Shown: positions 17,292-25,498 of the stretch, piece by piece | Numbering within the stretch: the first letter of the stretch is position 1 | Layout of the letters: each line of letters begins with the position of its first letter | Source of the DNA: Oscillospiraceae bacterium | GTDB lineage: Bacteria > Bacillota > Clostridia > Oscillospirales > Ruminococcaceae | DNA length: 64,000 bases | Assembly (NCBI GenBank): GCA_017847875.1 | Contig: JAGASN010000023.1 | Span: 1-64,000, forward strand | Direction of reading: 5' to 3' | The notes under the pieces: model-generated | What the model was told of the DNA's origin: nothing | Database searches by the model: none | What the model saw: the letters and a program-made list of their open reading frames with translations, nothing else | Program-made: the position numbers and the translations under genes

Positions 17292-17921
17292 TTGGAAAAC
17301 AAACGCGGACTTTTTATTGTAATAGAAGGCGTTGACGGAAGCGGAAAAACAACCCAGGCAAATCTCCTTGCGGAATATCTCCGCAGCAAGGGAAGAACAA
17401 TCCACCACACCGCCGAACCCACGGCAACTGGTCTTGGCGGAATGGTCCGGGATGGTCTCGGCGGAGAACACCCGAGGACCCGTGAGGAACTTGCGGCAAT
17501 GTTTGCCGCGGACAGAGTTCAGCATAACGTAAGCCCGAAAAACGGAATTATAAAATATCTTTCCGAGGGAACGGACGTTGTCTGCGACCGCTATTATTAT
17601 TCCTCCCTCGCCTACCAGGGAGTTGACGGCGCAATCGAATGGGTCGCCAACATGAACCTCGGCTGTCCCGTTATCACAAAACCGGATATCTGCATTTTCC
17701 TCGATATGGATCCGGAAAAATGCCACGAACATATCCGCGCCGGCAGGACCCATTTTGAAATTTATGAGGAAAACGCCGCAATGATTGCCGAAACCCGCCG
17801 CCGTTACGGAATTGTTTTTGAAATGCTCAAAGACCGGGAAAACATCGCGATAATCGATTCCACCGGAACCATTGAGGAAGTTTTTGAACAGATAAAAACC
17901 GAAATCGACAAACTTTTATAA
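17292..17921 (+). CDS. tmk: thymidylate kinase
   Basis: A 209-residue kinase converting dTMP to dTDP. The P-loop is IEGVDGSGKTTQ, the DRYYYSSLAYQG motif binds nucleotide, and the lid region contains GRTHFEIYEE. Length is normal. The start is TTG at 17292 with AAAGGAG 9 nt upstream. Monocistronic, with its own promoter and terminator. The long minus-strand frame across it is a shadow. Confidence 0.96.
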   Translation: MENKRGLFIVIEGVDGSGKTTQANLLAEYLRSKGRTIHHTAEPTATGLGGMVRDGLGGEHPRTREELAAMFAADRVQHNVSPKNGIIKYLSEGTDVVCDRYYYSSLAYQGVDGAIEWVANMNLGCPVITKPDICIFLDMDPEKCHEHIRAGRTHFEIYEENAAMIAETRRRYGIVFEMLKDRENIAIIDSTGTIEEVFEQIKTEIDKLL

Positions 17922-17950
17922 AAAAAGCACCCGCAAGGGCGCTTTTTTTA
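17921..17950 (+). terminator. tmk terminator
   Basis: AAAAAAGCACCCGCAAGGGCGCTTTTTTT, overlapping the stop codon. Confidence 0.8.
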
Positions 17951-17994
17951 ATGCAGAATTCAAAGCGCACAATGCAAAATTAAACGGGCAGAAA

Positions 17995-18366
17995 AAAGCC
18001 TCCCTTGCCTAAAGGGAGGTGGATTTCGCCAAAGGCGAAAGACGGAGGGATTCATTTTAGCCTTCCCGGGGGGGAAGGTGGCTTTTTCGGCTTTGCCGAA
18101 AAAGACGGATGAGGGGGTAAACTCTGTCCCATAAAAATCTGTCGGATAATATCCGCCCCTACTGCAACGCACCGATATTAGTTTCGGCACCGTAGGGGCG
18201 AACCTATGTGTTCGCCCGAAAAAGGAATTCCCGGAGGGGTTCTTCCCAGCCTCCCTTGCCTAAAGGGAGGTGGATTTCGCCAAAGGCGAAAGACGGAGGG
18301 ATTCATTTTAGCCTTTCCGGAGGGGAAGGTGGCTTTTTCGGCTTTGCCGAAAAAGACGGATGGGGA
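17995..18366. repeat. tandem duplication of composite palindromic repeats
   Basis: Two nearly identical blocks of about 115 bp (17998-18116 and 18249-18363). Each joins a CCTCCCTTgcctAAAGGGAGG unit with GATTTCGCCaaaGGCGAAAG to a CCTTCCC unit with TTTTTCGGCtttGCCGAAAAA. The spacer holds TCGGATAATATCCG and a GGGCGAACctatgTGTTCGCCC palindrome. No gene is seen in the 466-bp gap. Confidence 0.85.
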
Positions 18367-18387
18367 AAAATGAAGTTTTAATTATTA

Positions 18388-19929
18388 TTAAAATTCCGGA
18401 TAAACTCTTTTAAGCCCGTTTTCATCGAGTTCAAGAATTTTTTCGCAAACTTCGGCAATATATTTTCTGTCGTGGGAAACGCTTATTATCACCCCGCCGA
18501 AGTTTTTCAAAACCTCTCTTATCATCGGGTTGGAAAGGGGCGAAAGGTTCCTCGTCGGCTCGTCAAGAATAAGAACGTTGTAATCCGAAAGCGCCATTTC
18601 TGCAAAGAAAAGTTTCGCTTTCTGTCCGCCGGAAAGTTCTTTCGCCGGGTGGCTCATTTCGTCCGCGGTGAATTTAATGCTTCCGAGATAGGTCCGGATT
18701 TTCGTCCGTTCTTCCTTTGTTCCGCCTTTTGCAAGAAGTTCCACCGGGTCTTTCAAAAGGTCAAAGCCTTCCTCATAGTTTTGCGGCATATATGCCGCTT
18801 TTATGTCCTTTCTGGAAAGGAGTTCTTCGGCGATTTTTCGGAGAAGGGTCGTTTTTCCGGCGCCGTTTTTCCCGATTATGCAGATTTTTTCGCCGCCGGA
18901 AATTTCGAGCTTAATTTCGCCGCAAAGGTGCTTTTCTCCCGCAAAAAGCTCCGGAATTTCAAGGGAAAGCACCCTTTTTCCGCCCGGAACTTTTGCGTTT
19001 TCGCCAAAGCGGAGAAAAATCGCGTCTTCGCTTTCCGGCATCTGGGTAAGGTTTTCCTTCTCCTTTTCAAAGCGCTTTCCCATTGCTTTAACGGAATGCA
19101 TCTTTTTCTTCAAAAGTGCGCCGCCGTGGGGATCACCCCGGGAAATATTTTCCTGCTGATGATCGACTTTTTGATAAATCTGGCGGAAACGCTCCATTTT
19201 TTTATCAAAATCCCGCTTTTCGCTTCTTGCCATTTGTTCCTGCTTTTCAAAACCGAGGAGCCTTTCCTCAACATAGTGCCGGTAGGGAAGCCTTGCAACA
19301 GTGCATCTTGCGGCGGTTTTCCGCCTTAGCTGTTCCATGTGGATTATCATATCCGCGGTGCGTTCCAGAAGGGTTTCGTCATGGCTGATAAAAAGCACCG
19401 AAAGCCCGCAGTAATTGATGAAATTTTCGAGCCATTCAAGAGTTTCGATATCGATATCGTTCGAAGGCTCGTCGAGAAGGAGAACGTCCGGTTTTCCGGC
19501 AAGAACCGCCGCCATTCGGACTTTTACCTTTTCGCCGCCGGAAAGGGTTTTCATCTTCCTTTCGGATTCAAAAATTTCCGGTTCAAGCCCAATCTGCGAA
19601 GCGATATCATAAATTTCATAGGGCAGAAGTTCGGAAAAGCCTTTCGCGTTTTTACAGAATTCCGCAACGGAAAGTTCCTTTTCGGAATCGGAAATTTCCT
19701 GGGCAAGATATCCGAAAACGGCGCCGCCGCGGATTATTTCGCCGGAATATTCTATATAGTTTTCCACAAGTTCCGGGTCATAGATAAGTTTTAAAAGGGT
19801 GGATTTTCCGTTGCCTTCCTCGCCGATTACCGCGGCCTTTTCCCCTTCGTTAAGAACAAAGGAAAGGTTTTCGGAAAGAACGTGGGAATCCTTCGTGTGG
19901 TTCATGGAAAGATTTTTAATCTGGAGCAT
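18388..19929 (-). CDS. ABC-F family ATPase (ribosome-associated, possible antibiotic resistance)
   Basis: A 513-residue soluble protein with two ABC domains and no membrane segments. Domain 1 has GEEGNGKSTLL, LSGGE and LLLDEPSNDID. Domain 2 has GKNGAGKTTLL, ELSGGQKAK and LILDEPTRNLSPLS. The inter-domain linker (about residues 190-330, rich in Lys/Glu/Arg) is long, as in target-protection ABC-F proteins that enter the ribosomal E site. Housekeeping EttA-like roles are possible, but the upstream leader with a tiny ORF and terminator is typical of drug-induced ABC-F resistance genes. AAAGGAGGAATGACTG precedes the ATG. Confidence 0.9.
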   Translation of the reverse strand: MLQIKNLSMNHTKDSHVLSENLSFVLNEGEKAAVIGEEGNGKSTLLKLIYDPELVENYIEYSGEIIRGGAVFGYLAQEISDSEKELSVAEFCKNAKGFSELLPYEIYDIASQIGLEPEIFESERKMKTLSGGEKVKVRMAAVLAGKPDVLLLDEPSNDIDIETLEWLENFINYCGLSVLFISHDETLLERTADMIIHMEQLRRKTAARCTVARLPYRHYVEERLLGFEKQEQMARSEKRDFDKKMERFRQIYQKVDHQQENISRGDPHGGALLKKKMHSVKAMGKRFEKEKENLTQMPESEDAIFLRFGENAKVPGGKRVLSLEIPELFAGEKHLCGEIKLEISGGEKICIIGKNGAGKTTLLRKIAEELLSRKDIKAAYMPQNYEEGFDLLKDPVELLAKGGTKEERTKIRTYLGSIKFTADEMSHPAKELSGGQKAKLFFAEMALSDYNVLILDEPTRNLSPLSNPMIREVLKNFGGVIISVSHDRKYIAEVCEKILELDENGLKRVYPEF

Positions 19930-19951
19930 CAGTCATTCCTCCTTTGAGAAA

Positions 19952-19990
19952 CAAAAAAAGGTCTGCCTTCGGCAAAGCGAACGCAGACCA
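19952..19990 (-). terminator. attenuator terminator in the ABC-F leader
   Basis: Minus strand GGTCTGC-N16-GCAGACC followed by TTTTTTT, ending just upstream of the ABC-F ribosome site. Upstream CGCAGATT and GCAGATTT segments could compete for the stem. Confidence 0.75.
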
Positions 19991-20128
19991 ACAAAAGCTC
20001 GTTTTTTTGGATAAAAAAAGGGCTTTTCCTGCAAATAATCTGCGTTTTTCCGTAAGGAACAAAGCTTTTGCAAATCTGCAAAAGCCGCCGAAGGTTTTTT
20101 CGGTTCGTTTTCTTACATCAAAACAGGA

Positions 20129-20140
20129 TTATTTGCGCAT
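20129..20140 (-). CDS. three-codon leader ORF (Met-Arg-Lys) before the ABC-F gene
   Basis: ATG-CGC-AAA-TAA on the minus strand, preceded by AAAAGGGTGAAAAG as ribosome site, 31 bp after the -10 box. Ribosome stalling here could release the downstream terminator. A longer overlapping frame from 20157 lacks a ribosome site and is less likely. Confidence 0.6.
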   Translation of the reverse strand: MRK

Positions 20141-20170
20141 CTTTTCACCCTTTTCATATTTTATGGTTTA

Positions 20171-20199
20171 AATATAGCACGGTTTTTGATAAAGGTCAA
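20171..20199 (-). promoter_or_regulatory. promoter of the ABC-F leader
   Basis: Minus strand TTGACC (20194-20199), 17 bp, TATATT (20171-20176). The leader between it and the gene is about 240 nt. Confidence 0.8.
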
Positions 20200-20207
20200 T
20201 AGATAAG

Positions 20208-20268
20208 ACTCCCCTGTGCAAGGGGAGCTGTCAGCAAAGCTGACTGAAGGGTTGTAACCCCGTTACGT
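20208..20268. repeat. composite palindromic repeat (CTCCCC type)
   Basis: CTCCCCtgtgcaaGGGGAG, GTCAGCaaaGCTGAC, TGAAGGGTTGTAACCCC, between the phosphatase gene end and the ABC-F promoter. Confidence 0.85.
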
Positions 20269-20274
20269 TTCTCT

Positions 20275-20736
20275 TTAAGGAAGGCTGTTCAAAATTCCTT
20301 CGCAGCCTTCGAGGACGTCCCGATAGGTCGTTTCAAAATCTCCGCTGTACCAAGGGTCAGCAACTTCGCCCGGGCGGTTTGTGAAATCCAGAAGCATTTT
20401 TATTTTATTATCCGGGTCGCCGCCGGTAATTCTCAGCATGTTGCGGATATTCCAGTTGTCCATTCCGATTAAAAGGTCGTAATAATCGTAATCGGAGCGG
20501 GTCATCTGCCTTGCTCTTTTTCCGGAACAATCGATTCCCTTTTTAGAAAGGAGCTTTTTTACCGGGGGATAAACCGGGTTTCCTATCCCGTTCCAGATTT
20601 CTTCCGTGCTGGTTGCGGCGGAAGAAATTTCGAATTCAAATTCCCTGCCGGTTTTGGAAAGCAGGTCTTTCATAACAAATTCAGCCATGGGGCTTCGGCA
20701 GATGTTGCCGTGGCAGACGAAAAGGATTTTTATCAT
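20275..20736 (-). CDS. low-molecular-weight protein-tyrosine phosphatase
   Basis: A 153-residue cytosolic phosphatase. The N-terminal P-loop FVCHGNICRSPMAE contains CX5RS with the nucleophile Cys, and the general-acid Asp is in VADPWYSGDF. Length is normal. The true start is ATG 20736 (TTGGAG upstream); the longer frame to 21186 runs antisense through the acetyltransferase gene. No partner kinase is adjacent, so a role in capsule control is unsupported. Confidence 0.94.
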   Translation of the reverse strand: MIKILFVCHGNICRSPMAEFVMKDLLSKTGREFEFEISSAATSTEEIWNGIGNPVYPPVKKLLSKKGIDCSGKRARQMTRSDYDYYDLLIGMDNWNIRNMLRITGGDPDNKIKMLLDFTNRPGEVADPWYSGDFETTYRDVLEGCEGILNSLP

Positions 20737-20777
20737 AAAAACAAACTCCAATCGGATTTTTTTGACATCAGTATATA

Positions 20778-20806
20778 TTGAAATCCCACGGCTGTCAAAG
20801 TATAAT
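20778..20806 (+). promoter_or_regulatory. promoter of the GNAT gene
   Basis: TTGAAA (20778-20783), 17 bp, TATAAT (20801-20806). Confidence 0.7.
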
Positions 20807-20844
20807 TTTATAAAACAGATTGAAATAATGAACGAGGATTTACA

Positions 20845-21294
20845 ATGGAAATCATAGAATATTTTTCTTCCGAAAACAGGGAACATTGGCTTTCCGAAAT
20901 TGAAAAAAGCGATTGGAGCGCGAGAAAATTCCTCTTTAGACTTCTTAAGGAAGAAAAACTTAAAGAAACGGTAGGAGAAAACGCCGAGGTTATCTTGCTC
21001 ACAAACGGAGAAAATCTCGTTTCGTTCTGCACTTTTGCGGATTTTGACGATATACAGCCAACCGAACTTACCCCTTGGATAGGATTTGTTTATACTTTTC
21101 CGGAATTTCGCGGAAAGCGCCACGCGGGAAAACTTCTCGCTTATGCGGAAGAGCTTGCGCAGAAAAAAGGCTTTAAAAAAATCCATATCTCAACAAATCA
21201 CGTTGGGCTTTATGAGAAATACGGTTATAAATTTTTTCAAATGATGAAGGATATCGACGGAGAAGATTCGAGAGTTTATATAAAAAATTTGTAA
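20845..21294 (+). CDS. GNAT-family N-acetyltransferase
   Basis: A 149-residue acetyl-CoA-dependent transferase. The acyl-CoA loop is FPEFRGKRHAGKLL (R-x-x-R/H-x-G/A form), followed by the helix AEELAQKKGFKKIHISTNHVG and the family end LYEKYGYKF. The substrate is not identifiable. GAGGATTTACA precedes the ATG. It is divergent from the phosphatase gene with its own promoter. Confidence 0.88.
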   Translation: MEIIEYFSSENREHWLSEIEKSDWSARKFLFRLLKEEKLKETVGENAEVILLTNGENLVSFCTFADFDDIQPTELTPWIGFVYTFPEFRGKRHAGKLLAYAEELAQKKGFKKIHISTNHVGLYEKYGYKFFQMMKDIDGEDSRVYIKNL

Positions 21295-21329
21295 AATAAA
21301 AAGAGCCGCCGGAAAATGGCGGCTGTTTT

Positions 21330-21683
21330 TTATACTTTTTCCGTGTCCGAATCCGAATCGGCTTTTTGCGTACCGCAATCCTCTTCCAATGCTTCAAGAT
21401 AAAAGCTCACCGGTCTGAATCCGTCGTTGCAGCTTATCATGGCAGTTTTCGGGTTTTTCATCCAGCCGTCATAAAAATTTTCGCCGCCGTGGGCCAAAGT
21501 CATAACAAAAGCGGAAATGCTTTCCCATGCGCTGTCACAAAAACCCTGCGGTTTTTCCCAGCCTTCGGCAATCCAGACCTGTCCTTCCTTAATGTCGCAG
21601 GAATGCTCTATCGGATTTTCATATTTTTCTATCAGATCAGGATAAACTGTTTTTCTTATGGCCGTTATTCTTACTCTTTTCAT
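21330..21683 (-). CDS. TIGR04076-family protein
   Basis: A 117-residue small protein of unknown function. Features match the family: MKRVRITAIRKTVYPDLIEKY at the start, an aromatic GFCDSAWESISAFV segment, and SCNDGFRPVSFYLEAL near the end, with scattered conserved Cys. The C-terminal 16 residues (GTQKADSDSDTEKV) are an acidic tail. Family recognised from memory; no biochemical role is known. Confidence 0.8.
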   Translation of the reverse strand: MKRVRITAIRKTVYPDLIEKYENPIEHSCDIKEGQVWIAEGWEKPQGFCDSAWESISAFVMTLAHGGENFYDGWMKNPKTAMISCNDGFRPVSFYLEALEEDCGTQKADSDSDTEKV

Positions 21684-21734
21684 AACTCCTCCGAAACAAG
21701 CGCAAAAGCTATAACCGCTTGTGCGGCCAAAATT

Positions 21735-22718
21735 TTATTCCGCAGCGTCGATTTTTTCAAGAAGAACCTTTTTCGTTTCTTCGTCAGCAAAGCAGGCGGC
21801 AACGGAGTTTCTTGCGAAACCTTTTATTTCCTCGTCGGTAAGGTCAAAAGCGGCAATAAGCTTTCCGAATTCTTTTGCAAGATTGATGTTCGAAACGGTC
21901 ATGTTGTCGGTGTTGATTGTAACCTTAACGCCAGCTTCCATAAGTTTTCTGAGAGGATATTCTTCAATGGAAGGGAACATGCAGGTGTGGATGTTGCTGG
22001 TGGGGCAAAGTTCAAGGGTAATTCCCTCGGAAACGATTTTTTCAACAAGCTCCGGGTCCTCAAGACTGCGGACTCCGTGGCCAAGGCGCTTTGTGCCGTA
22101 TTCAAGAGCTTTCCAAACGCTCTTCGGGCCGTCAGCTTCGCCCGCATGAATGGTGAAAGGAATTTCAAGCTCCCTTGCAAGGGCAAAAAGGTCGCCGAAA
22201 TTTTTGGTGGGGAAAAGCGCTTCCGCGCCGGCAATATCAACGGAAACAACGCCTTTTCCGAGGAATTCCTTCGCAACTCTTACGGTTTCAAGGTTTTCTT
22301 CGTGGTTGTCGTTTCCGCGCATGCAACAAAGAATAAGTCCCGCGGAAAAATCGCTTTTTTCAAGTCCTTCGATAGCCGCTTCAACAACTTCGGTCTGGGA
22401 AAGACCTTTTTGGGTATGAAGCTGGGGCGCAAAGCGGATTTCCGCATGGATAAGTCCCTGTTCCTTAAGCTCTTCCTGAAGGTTATAAACAGAAAGGGCA
22501 ATGGCTTCTTTTGTCTGGAGAAGTTTTCCCGGGAAAGCGAATTTTTCAAGATATTCGGTAAGGTCCTTGCAATCGTCGTTTATTCTGAGAAGTTTGAGGA
22601 GTTCCTCTTCGTTTTCGGGAATTTCAATGTTTTGCAAAGCGGCAAGTTCCTTTACGGATTTTACGGAAAGGGAACCGTCGAGATGAAGATGAAGGTCGAT
22701 AAGTCCGGGTGTTTTCAT
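21735..22718 (-). CDS. add: adenosine deaminase
   Basis: A 327-residue zinc amidohydrolase converting adenosine to inosine for purine salvage. Metal and catalytic motifs: DLHLHLDGS (HxH), FTIHAGEADG (catalytic Glu), RLGHGVRS and ELCPTSN. The final motif reads VTINTDNMT: the metal Asp is kept, but the following position, usually Asp in SxDDP-type enzymes, is Asn, a variant I believe occurs in Firmicute homologues. The ATG at 22718 lies after GGAGGACAAAAAGC. Confidence 0.92.
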   Translation of the reverse strand: MKTPGLIDLHLHLDGSLSVKSVKELAALQNIEIPENEEELLKLLRINDDCKDLTEYLEKFAFPGKLLQTKEAIALSVYNLQEELKEQGLIHAEIRFAPQLHTQKGLSQTEVVEAAIEGLEKSDFSAGLILCCMRGNDNHEENLETVRVAKEFLGKGVVSVDIAGAEALFPTKNFGDLFALARELEIPFTIHAGEADGPKSVWKALEYGTKRLGHGVRSLEDPELVEKIVSEGITLELCPTSNIHTCMFPSIEEYPLRKLMEAGVKVTINTDNMTVSNINLAKEFGKLIAAFDLTDEEIKGFARNSVAACFADEETKKVLLEKIDAAE

Positions 22719-22817
22719 TTGCTTTTTGTCCTCCCTGCTTTGTTTTTATAATTAAACTATATCTCAAAAACAAGCATATTGCAAGAGAAGAAACAAAGGT
22801 TTATAATGAATTTTAAA

Positions 22818-22960
22818 GGCTCCCCTGTGTAAGGGGAGCTGTCAGCGAAGCTGACTGAAGGGTTGTGACCCCCGCTGAAAAAACTGTAGGGGATTTTTAA
22901 AAAATCCCTTTGTCTTTTGCCTTTGGCAAAATCCACCTCCCTTCAGACAAGGGAGGCAAA
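22818..22960. repeat. paired composite repeats upstream of proC
   Basis: A CTCCCCtgtgtaaGGGGAG unit with GTCAGCgaaGCTGAC is followed by an inverted CCTCCCttcagacaaGGGAGG unit ending 14 bp before the proC start, close to the ribosome site. Confidence 0.8.
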
Positions 22961-22973
22961 AGAGGTGTATTTT

Positions 22974-23771
22974 ATGAAAAAACTCGGATTCATCGGAACC
23001 GGAAACATGGGCGGCGCCCTTATTCTTGCCGCCGCAAAATCAAACAGCGAAAACGAACTTCTGCTCGCGGATAAAATCCGCGAAAAAGCCGATGCTCTTG
23101 CGGAAAAAACCGGCGGAAAAGTTGTCGATAATCTTACCGTTGCCGCCGAAGCGGACTATATTTTCCTCGGAGTAAAGCCACAGATGCTCAAAGATACTCT
23201 CGAAGATATAATCCCCGTGCTCAAAAACCGCAAAGACCGTTTTGTGCTTGTTTCAATGCTCGCGGCCTTCACCTGCGAAAGAATCTGCGAAGCCGCCGGC
23301 GGAAATTATCCGGTAATCCGCATAATGCCGAACACTCCCGCCGCAATCGGCGAAGGAATGATACTCTATGCGCCCAACCCCGAAGTTACCGAAGAAGAAG
23401 TTTTCTTCTTCCTCGATTCCATGAAAGAAGCCGGAAGATTTTCTCCCCTTCCGGAAAAACTTATAGATGCGGGCGCTTCCGTTGCCGGCTGCGGACCGGC
23501 ATTCGTCGATCTTTTTGTGGAAGCATTGGCGGATGGCGGCGTTACCTGCGGACTTCCGAGAGCACAGGCAATGGAATTTGCCGCGCAGATGGTTGCCGGC
23601 GCCGCAAAACTTATTCTCGAAAGCAAAAAGCACCCGGGTCAGCTCAAGGACGAAGTTTGTTCCCCCGGCGGAACAACAATCCAGGGTGTCCGCGCTCTTG
23701 AAAAAGGCGGTTTCCGTTCCGCAGTCACCGAAGCGGTTATAGCCGCTTACGAAAAGAATTTTGATTTATAA
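22974..23771 (+). CDS. proC: pyrroline-5-carboxylate reductase
   Basis: A 265-residue enzyme making L-proline from P5C with NAD(P)H. The Rossmann motif is KKLGFIGTGNMGGAL; the C-terminal domain carries PGGTTIQGVRALEKGGFR, the diagnostic ProC block. ATG 22974 follows AGAGGTGTATTTT; the longer frame starts inside a repeat. Single gene. Confidence 0.96.
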   Translation: MKKLGFIGTGNMGGALILAAAKSNSENELLLADKIREKADALAEKTGGKVVDNLTVAAEADYIFLGVKPQMLKDTLEDIIPVLKNRKDRFVLVSMLAAFTCERICEAAGGNYPVIRIMPNTPAAIGEGMILYAPNPEVTEEEVFFFLDSMKEAGRFSPLPEKLIDAGASVAGCGPAFVDLFVEALADGGVTCGLPRAQAMEFAAQMVAGAAKLILESKKHPGQLKDEVCSPGGTTIQGVRALEKGGFRSAVTEAVIAAYEKNFDL

Positions 23772-23772
23772 A

Positions 23773-23826
23773 AAAGCCTCCCTTGCCTAAAGGGAGGGGG
23801 ACCGCCTTCGGCGGTGGTGGGATTCA
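23773..23826. repeat. composite palindromic repeat (CCTCCC type)
   Basis: CCTCCCTTgcctAAAGGGAGG, GGACCGCCttcGGCGGT, GGTGGGATTC. Confidence 0.8.
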
Positions 23827-23842
23827 AAAACCACGCCAAAAT

Positions 23843-23872
23843 AAAAAAGCAGGCAAGCGCCTGCTTTTTTCT
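23843..23872. terminator. terminator between proC and the lipoprotein gene
   Basis: AAAAAAGCAGGC-AAGC-GCCTGCTTTTTT, bidirectional. Confidence 0.85.
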
Positions 23873-23876
23873 TTTA

Positions 23877-24626
23877 TTACACTATACATTCATAACCCCA
23901 ATCGTTGTTGATAACTTTCGTTTCGCCCATGTCAACGTAAAAATAAAGCTGATAGCTGTAAATGAGCATATCCGAGGGATAGTGGTAATGGAAAATGGTT
24001 TCCTCCTCCAAAAATTCCTCGCCTTCCTCAAAAATTTTCTTTGTCTGTGTGGTTGTTTCAAGAAAATTTCTTGCCTTTTCGCGGATTTTTTCCTCGTCGG
24101 TTTCAAAATCAACGTTGGTATAATTAAGCCGGATTATAACTCCGTTTTCAATGGTTCCGATAATCGCTTTGTCGGTGATTATATTGTTGTCGATATAATA
24201 ATTTATTTTCAGCATTCCGGCTGTTCCGTCCGCGGCATAAAAATTATAGGAAGCCTTCCAACCCGGGTGCTCCGGGTTAAAAGCGGGGTAATCCTTCTGG
24301 ATTTCTGTAACAAGTTCTTCCCATAAAACCGCCGGAACAACGTTGGAATCGCTTTCTCCGGCGCTTTCCGGAAGAACTACCGGAATTTCCACCCTTGTTC
24401 CGAAAACCTCCGCGTTATCCGGAACTTTCAGTTCATTTTCGGTAAAATTAATCAGCGGAAGAAAAATCTTCGGCGGCATACTCTGATATCCGCTTCCGGG
24501 AATAAGCGACGGAATTTTCGGATCAGCATAGCCCTCTTCCGGTTTTGGGTTCAAAATTTCCGGTTCTTCGGCAAAGCAGCCGCAAAAAGCAAAAACAATC
24601 GCCAGAATCAAACAAAGTTTTTTCAT
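23877..24626 (-). CDS. lipoprotein of unknown function with DUF3298-like features
   Basis: A 249-residue exported lipoprotein. The leader KKLCLILAIVFAFCGC supplies the lipobox Cys. The mature part starts with a Pro/Glu-rich linker, then contains VPAVLWEELVTEIQKDYPAF and a paired beta pattern (MLKINYYIDNNIITDKAIIG, GVIIRLNYTNVDF). A DUF3298-type beta domain is possible but unproven. ATG 24626 has AGGAGG upstream. Stands alone. Confidence 0.7.
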   Translation of the reverse strand: MKKLCLILAIVFAFCGCFAEEPEILNPKPEEGYADPKIPSLIPGSGYQSMPPKIFLPLINFTENELKVPDNAEVFGTRVEIPVVLPESAGESDSNVVPAVLWEELVTEIQKDYPAFNPEHPGWKASYNFYAADGTAGMLKINYYIDNNIITDKAIIGTIENGVIIRLNYTNVDFETDEEKIREKARNFLETTTQTKKIFEEGEEFLEEETIFHYHYPSDMLIYSYQLYFYVDMGETKVINNDWGYECIV

Positions 24627-24715
24627 AAAAAAAGCCTCCTTTTTTACCGTCCTATAACAATAGTGACGCAAAAGGAGGCTTTTTGTTGCATTGGTTTTAA
24701 AAAATTTTCCCAAAT

Positions 24716-24768
24716 AGCCTCCTATCAGGGGAGGTGGTTTTTGCCTTCGGCAAAAACCGAAAGAGTGG
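24716..24768. repeat. composite palindromic repeat (CCTCC type)
   Basis: CCTCCtatcagGGGAGG, GGTTTTTGCCttcGGCAAAAACC, GAAAGAGTGG. Confidence 0.75.
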
Positions 24769-24774
24769 AAAAAT

Positions 24775-25143
24775 TTATGCTCTTACCGCTTTTGTTCCGA
24801 AAGGGAAAAGGCTTATTGCCGCAAGTTTAAAGAACTGTTTTCCGAAGGGGATTCCAACAATGGTGATGCACCAGAGAAGACCGGAAAGAAGAGCGGTCAG
24901 CGCAATTTCCCAACCGAAGACCATTATCCAGAGAATGTTGAAAAAAGTGTTCCCGAAGCCGATGGGTTCATGGACAATTTCTTTTTTAAAAGGCAGCGCG
25001 CAGAGCCCCGCAATTTTAAAACACTGAATTCCCGCCGGAATTCCCACAATCGTTATGCAAAGGAGAATTCCCGCCAAAACCCATTCAAGCCAAAGAAGAA
25101 ATCCGCCGAAAAGGAACCAGAGGATATTTCCCAAAGTTTTCAT
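24775..25143 (-). CDS. yccF: YccF-domain inner membrane protein
   Basis: A 122-residue membrane protein made of two similar YccF modules: GNILWFLFGGF...ITIVGIPAGIQCFKIA and FNILWIMVFGWEIA...ITIVGIPFGKQFFKLA. The duplicated ITIVGIP motif is diagnostic. About four TM segments. Function unknown. Confidence 0.9.
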   Translation of the reverse strand: MKTLGNILWFLFGGFLLWLEWVLAGILLCITIVGIPAGIQCFKIAGLCALPFKKEIVHEPIGFGNTFFNILWIMVFGWEIALTALLSGLLWCITIVGIPFGKQFFKLAAISLFPFGTKAVRA

Positions 25144-25498
25144 TTAATTCAATCACCTTTTTATAAAAATATTTTTGCAAAAGCTTTTGCAAGGATATTA
25201 TATCATAAAATTTTTCCGGAAAAAGTTTCCTGCGCCAACATTTAACAATTATTTACAGGGCGGAAATCTTTTGTTCATAAATGTTCCGGTCAGGAAAGAT
25301 GTCTGCGAAGCAGACGGAGGGATTGCAAACCCTGTCCAACCCAAAAACGGGCGAACACAGATGCATTTCTGCAAAATATTCCGCTTCGGAATAATCTTAA
25401 GAAAATCTTAAAAAAACTTTAAGATTTTACCCGATTGTTTCTTAAAAATATTTTTTCTAAAATTTTATATGAAAAAATATTTTTAAGGGAGCCGAAAA
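25144..25498. repeat. 355-bp gap with a partial repeat
   Basis: At about 25300-25362 there is a remnant: GTCTGCgaaGCAGAC, GGAGGGATTGCAAACCC and half of the GGGCGAACACA palindrome. The rest is AT-rich (25400-25490) and probably holds the glycosyltransferase promoter. No gene seen. Confidence 0.65.

Noticed and set aside
17139..17753. A minus-strand frame over tmk
   Set aside because: Antisense to a complete thymidylate kinase with P-loop and consensus promoter.
17995..18366. Possible CRISPR array
   Set aside because: The repeats are long palindromic composites with only two copies, no uniform spacers and no cas genes anywhere in the window.
21366..22751. A 461-codon plus-strand frame over the add gene
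   Set aside because: Antisense to adenosine deaminase, whose zinc motifs are complete; Phe/Lys/Asn-rich with no domain.
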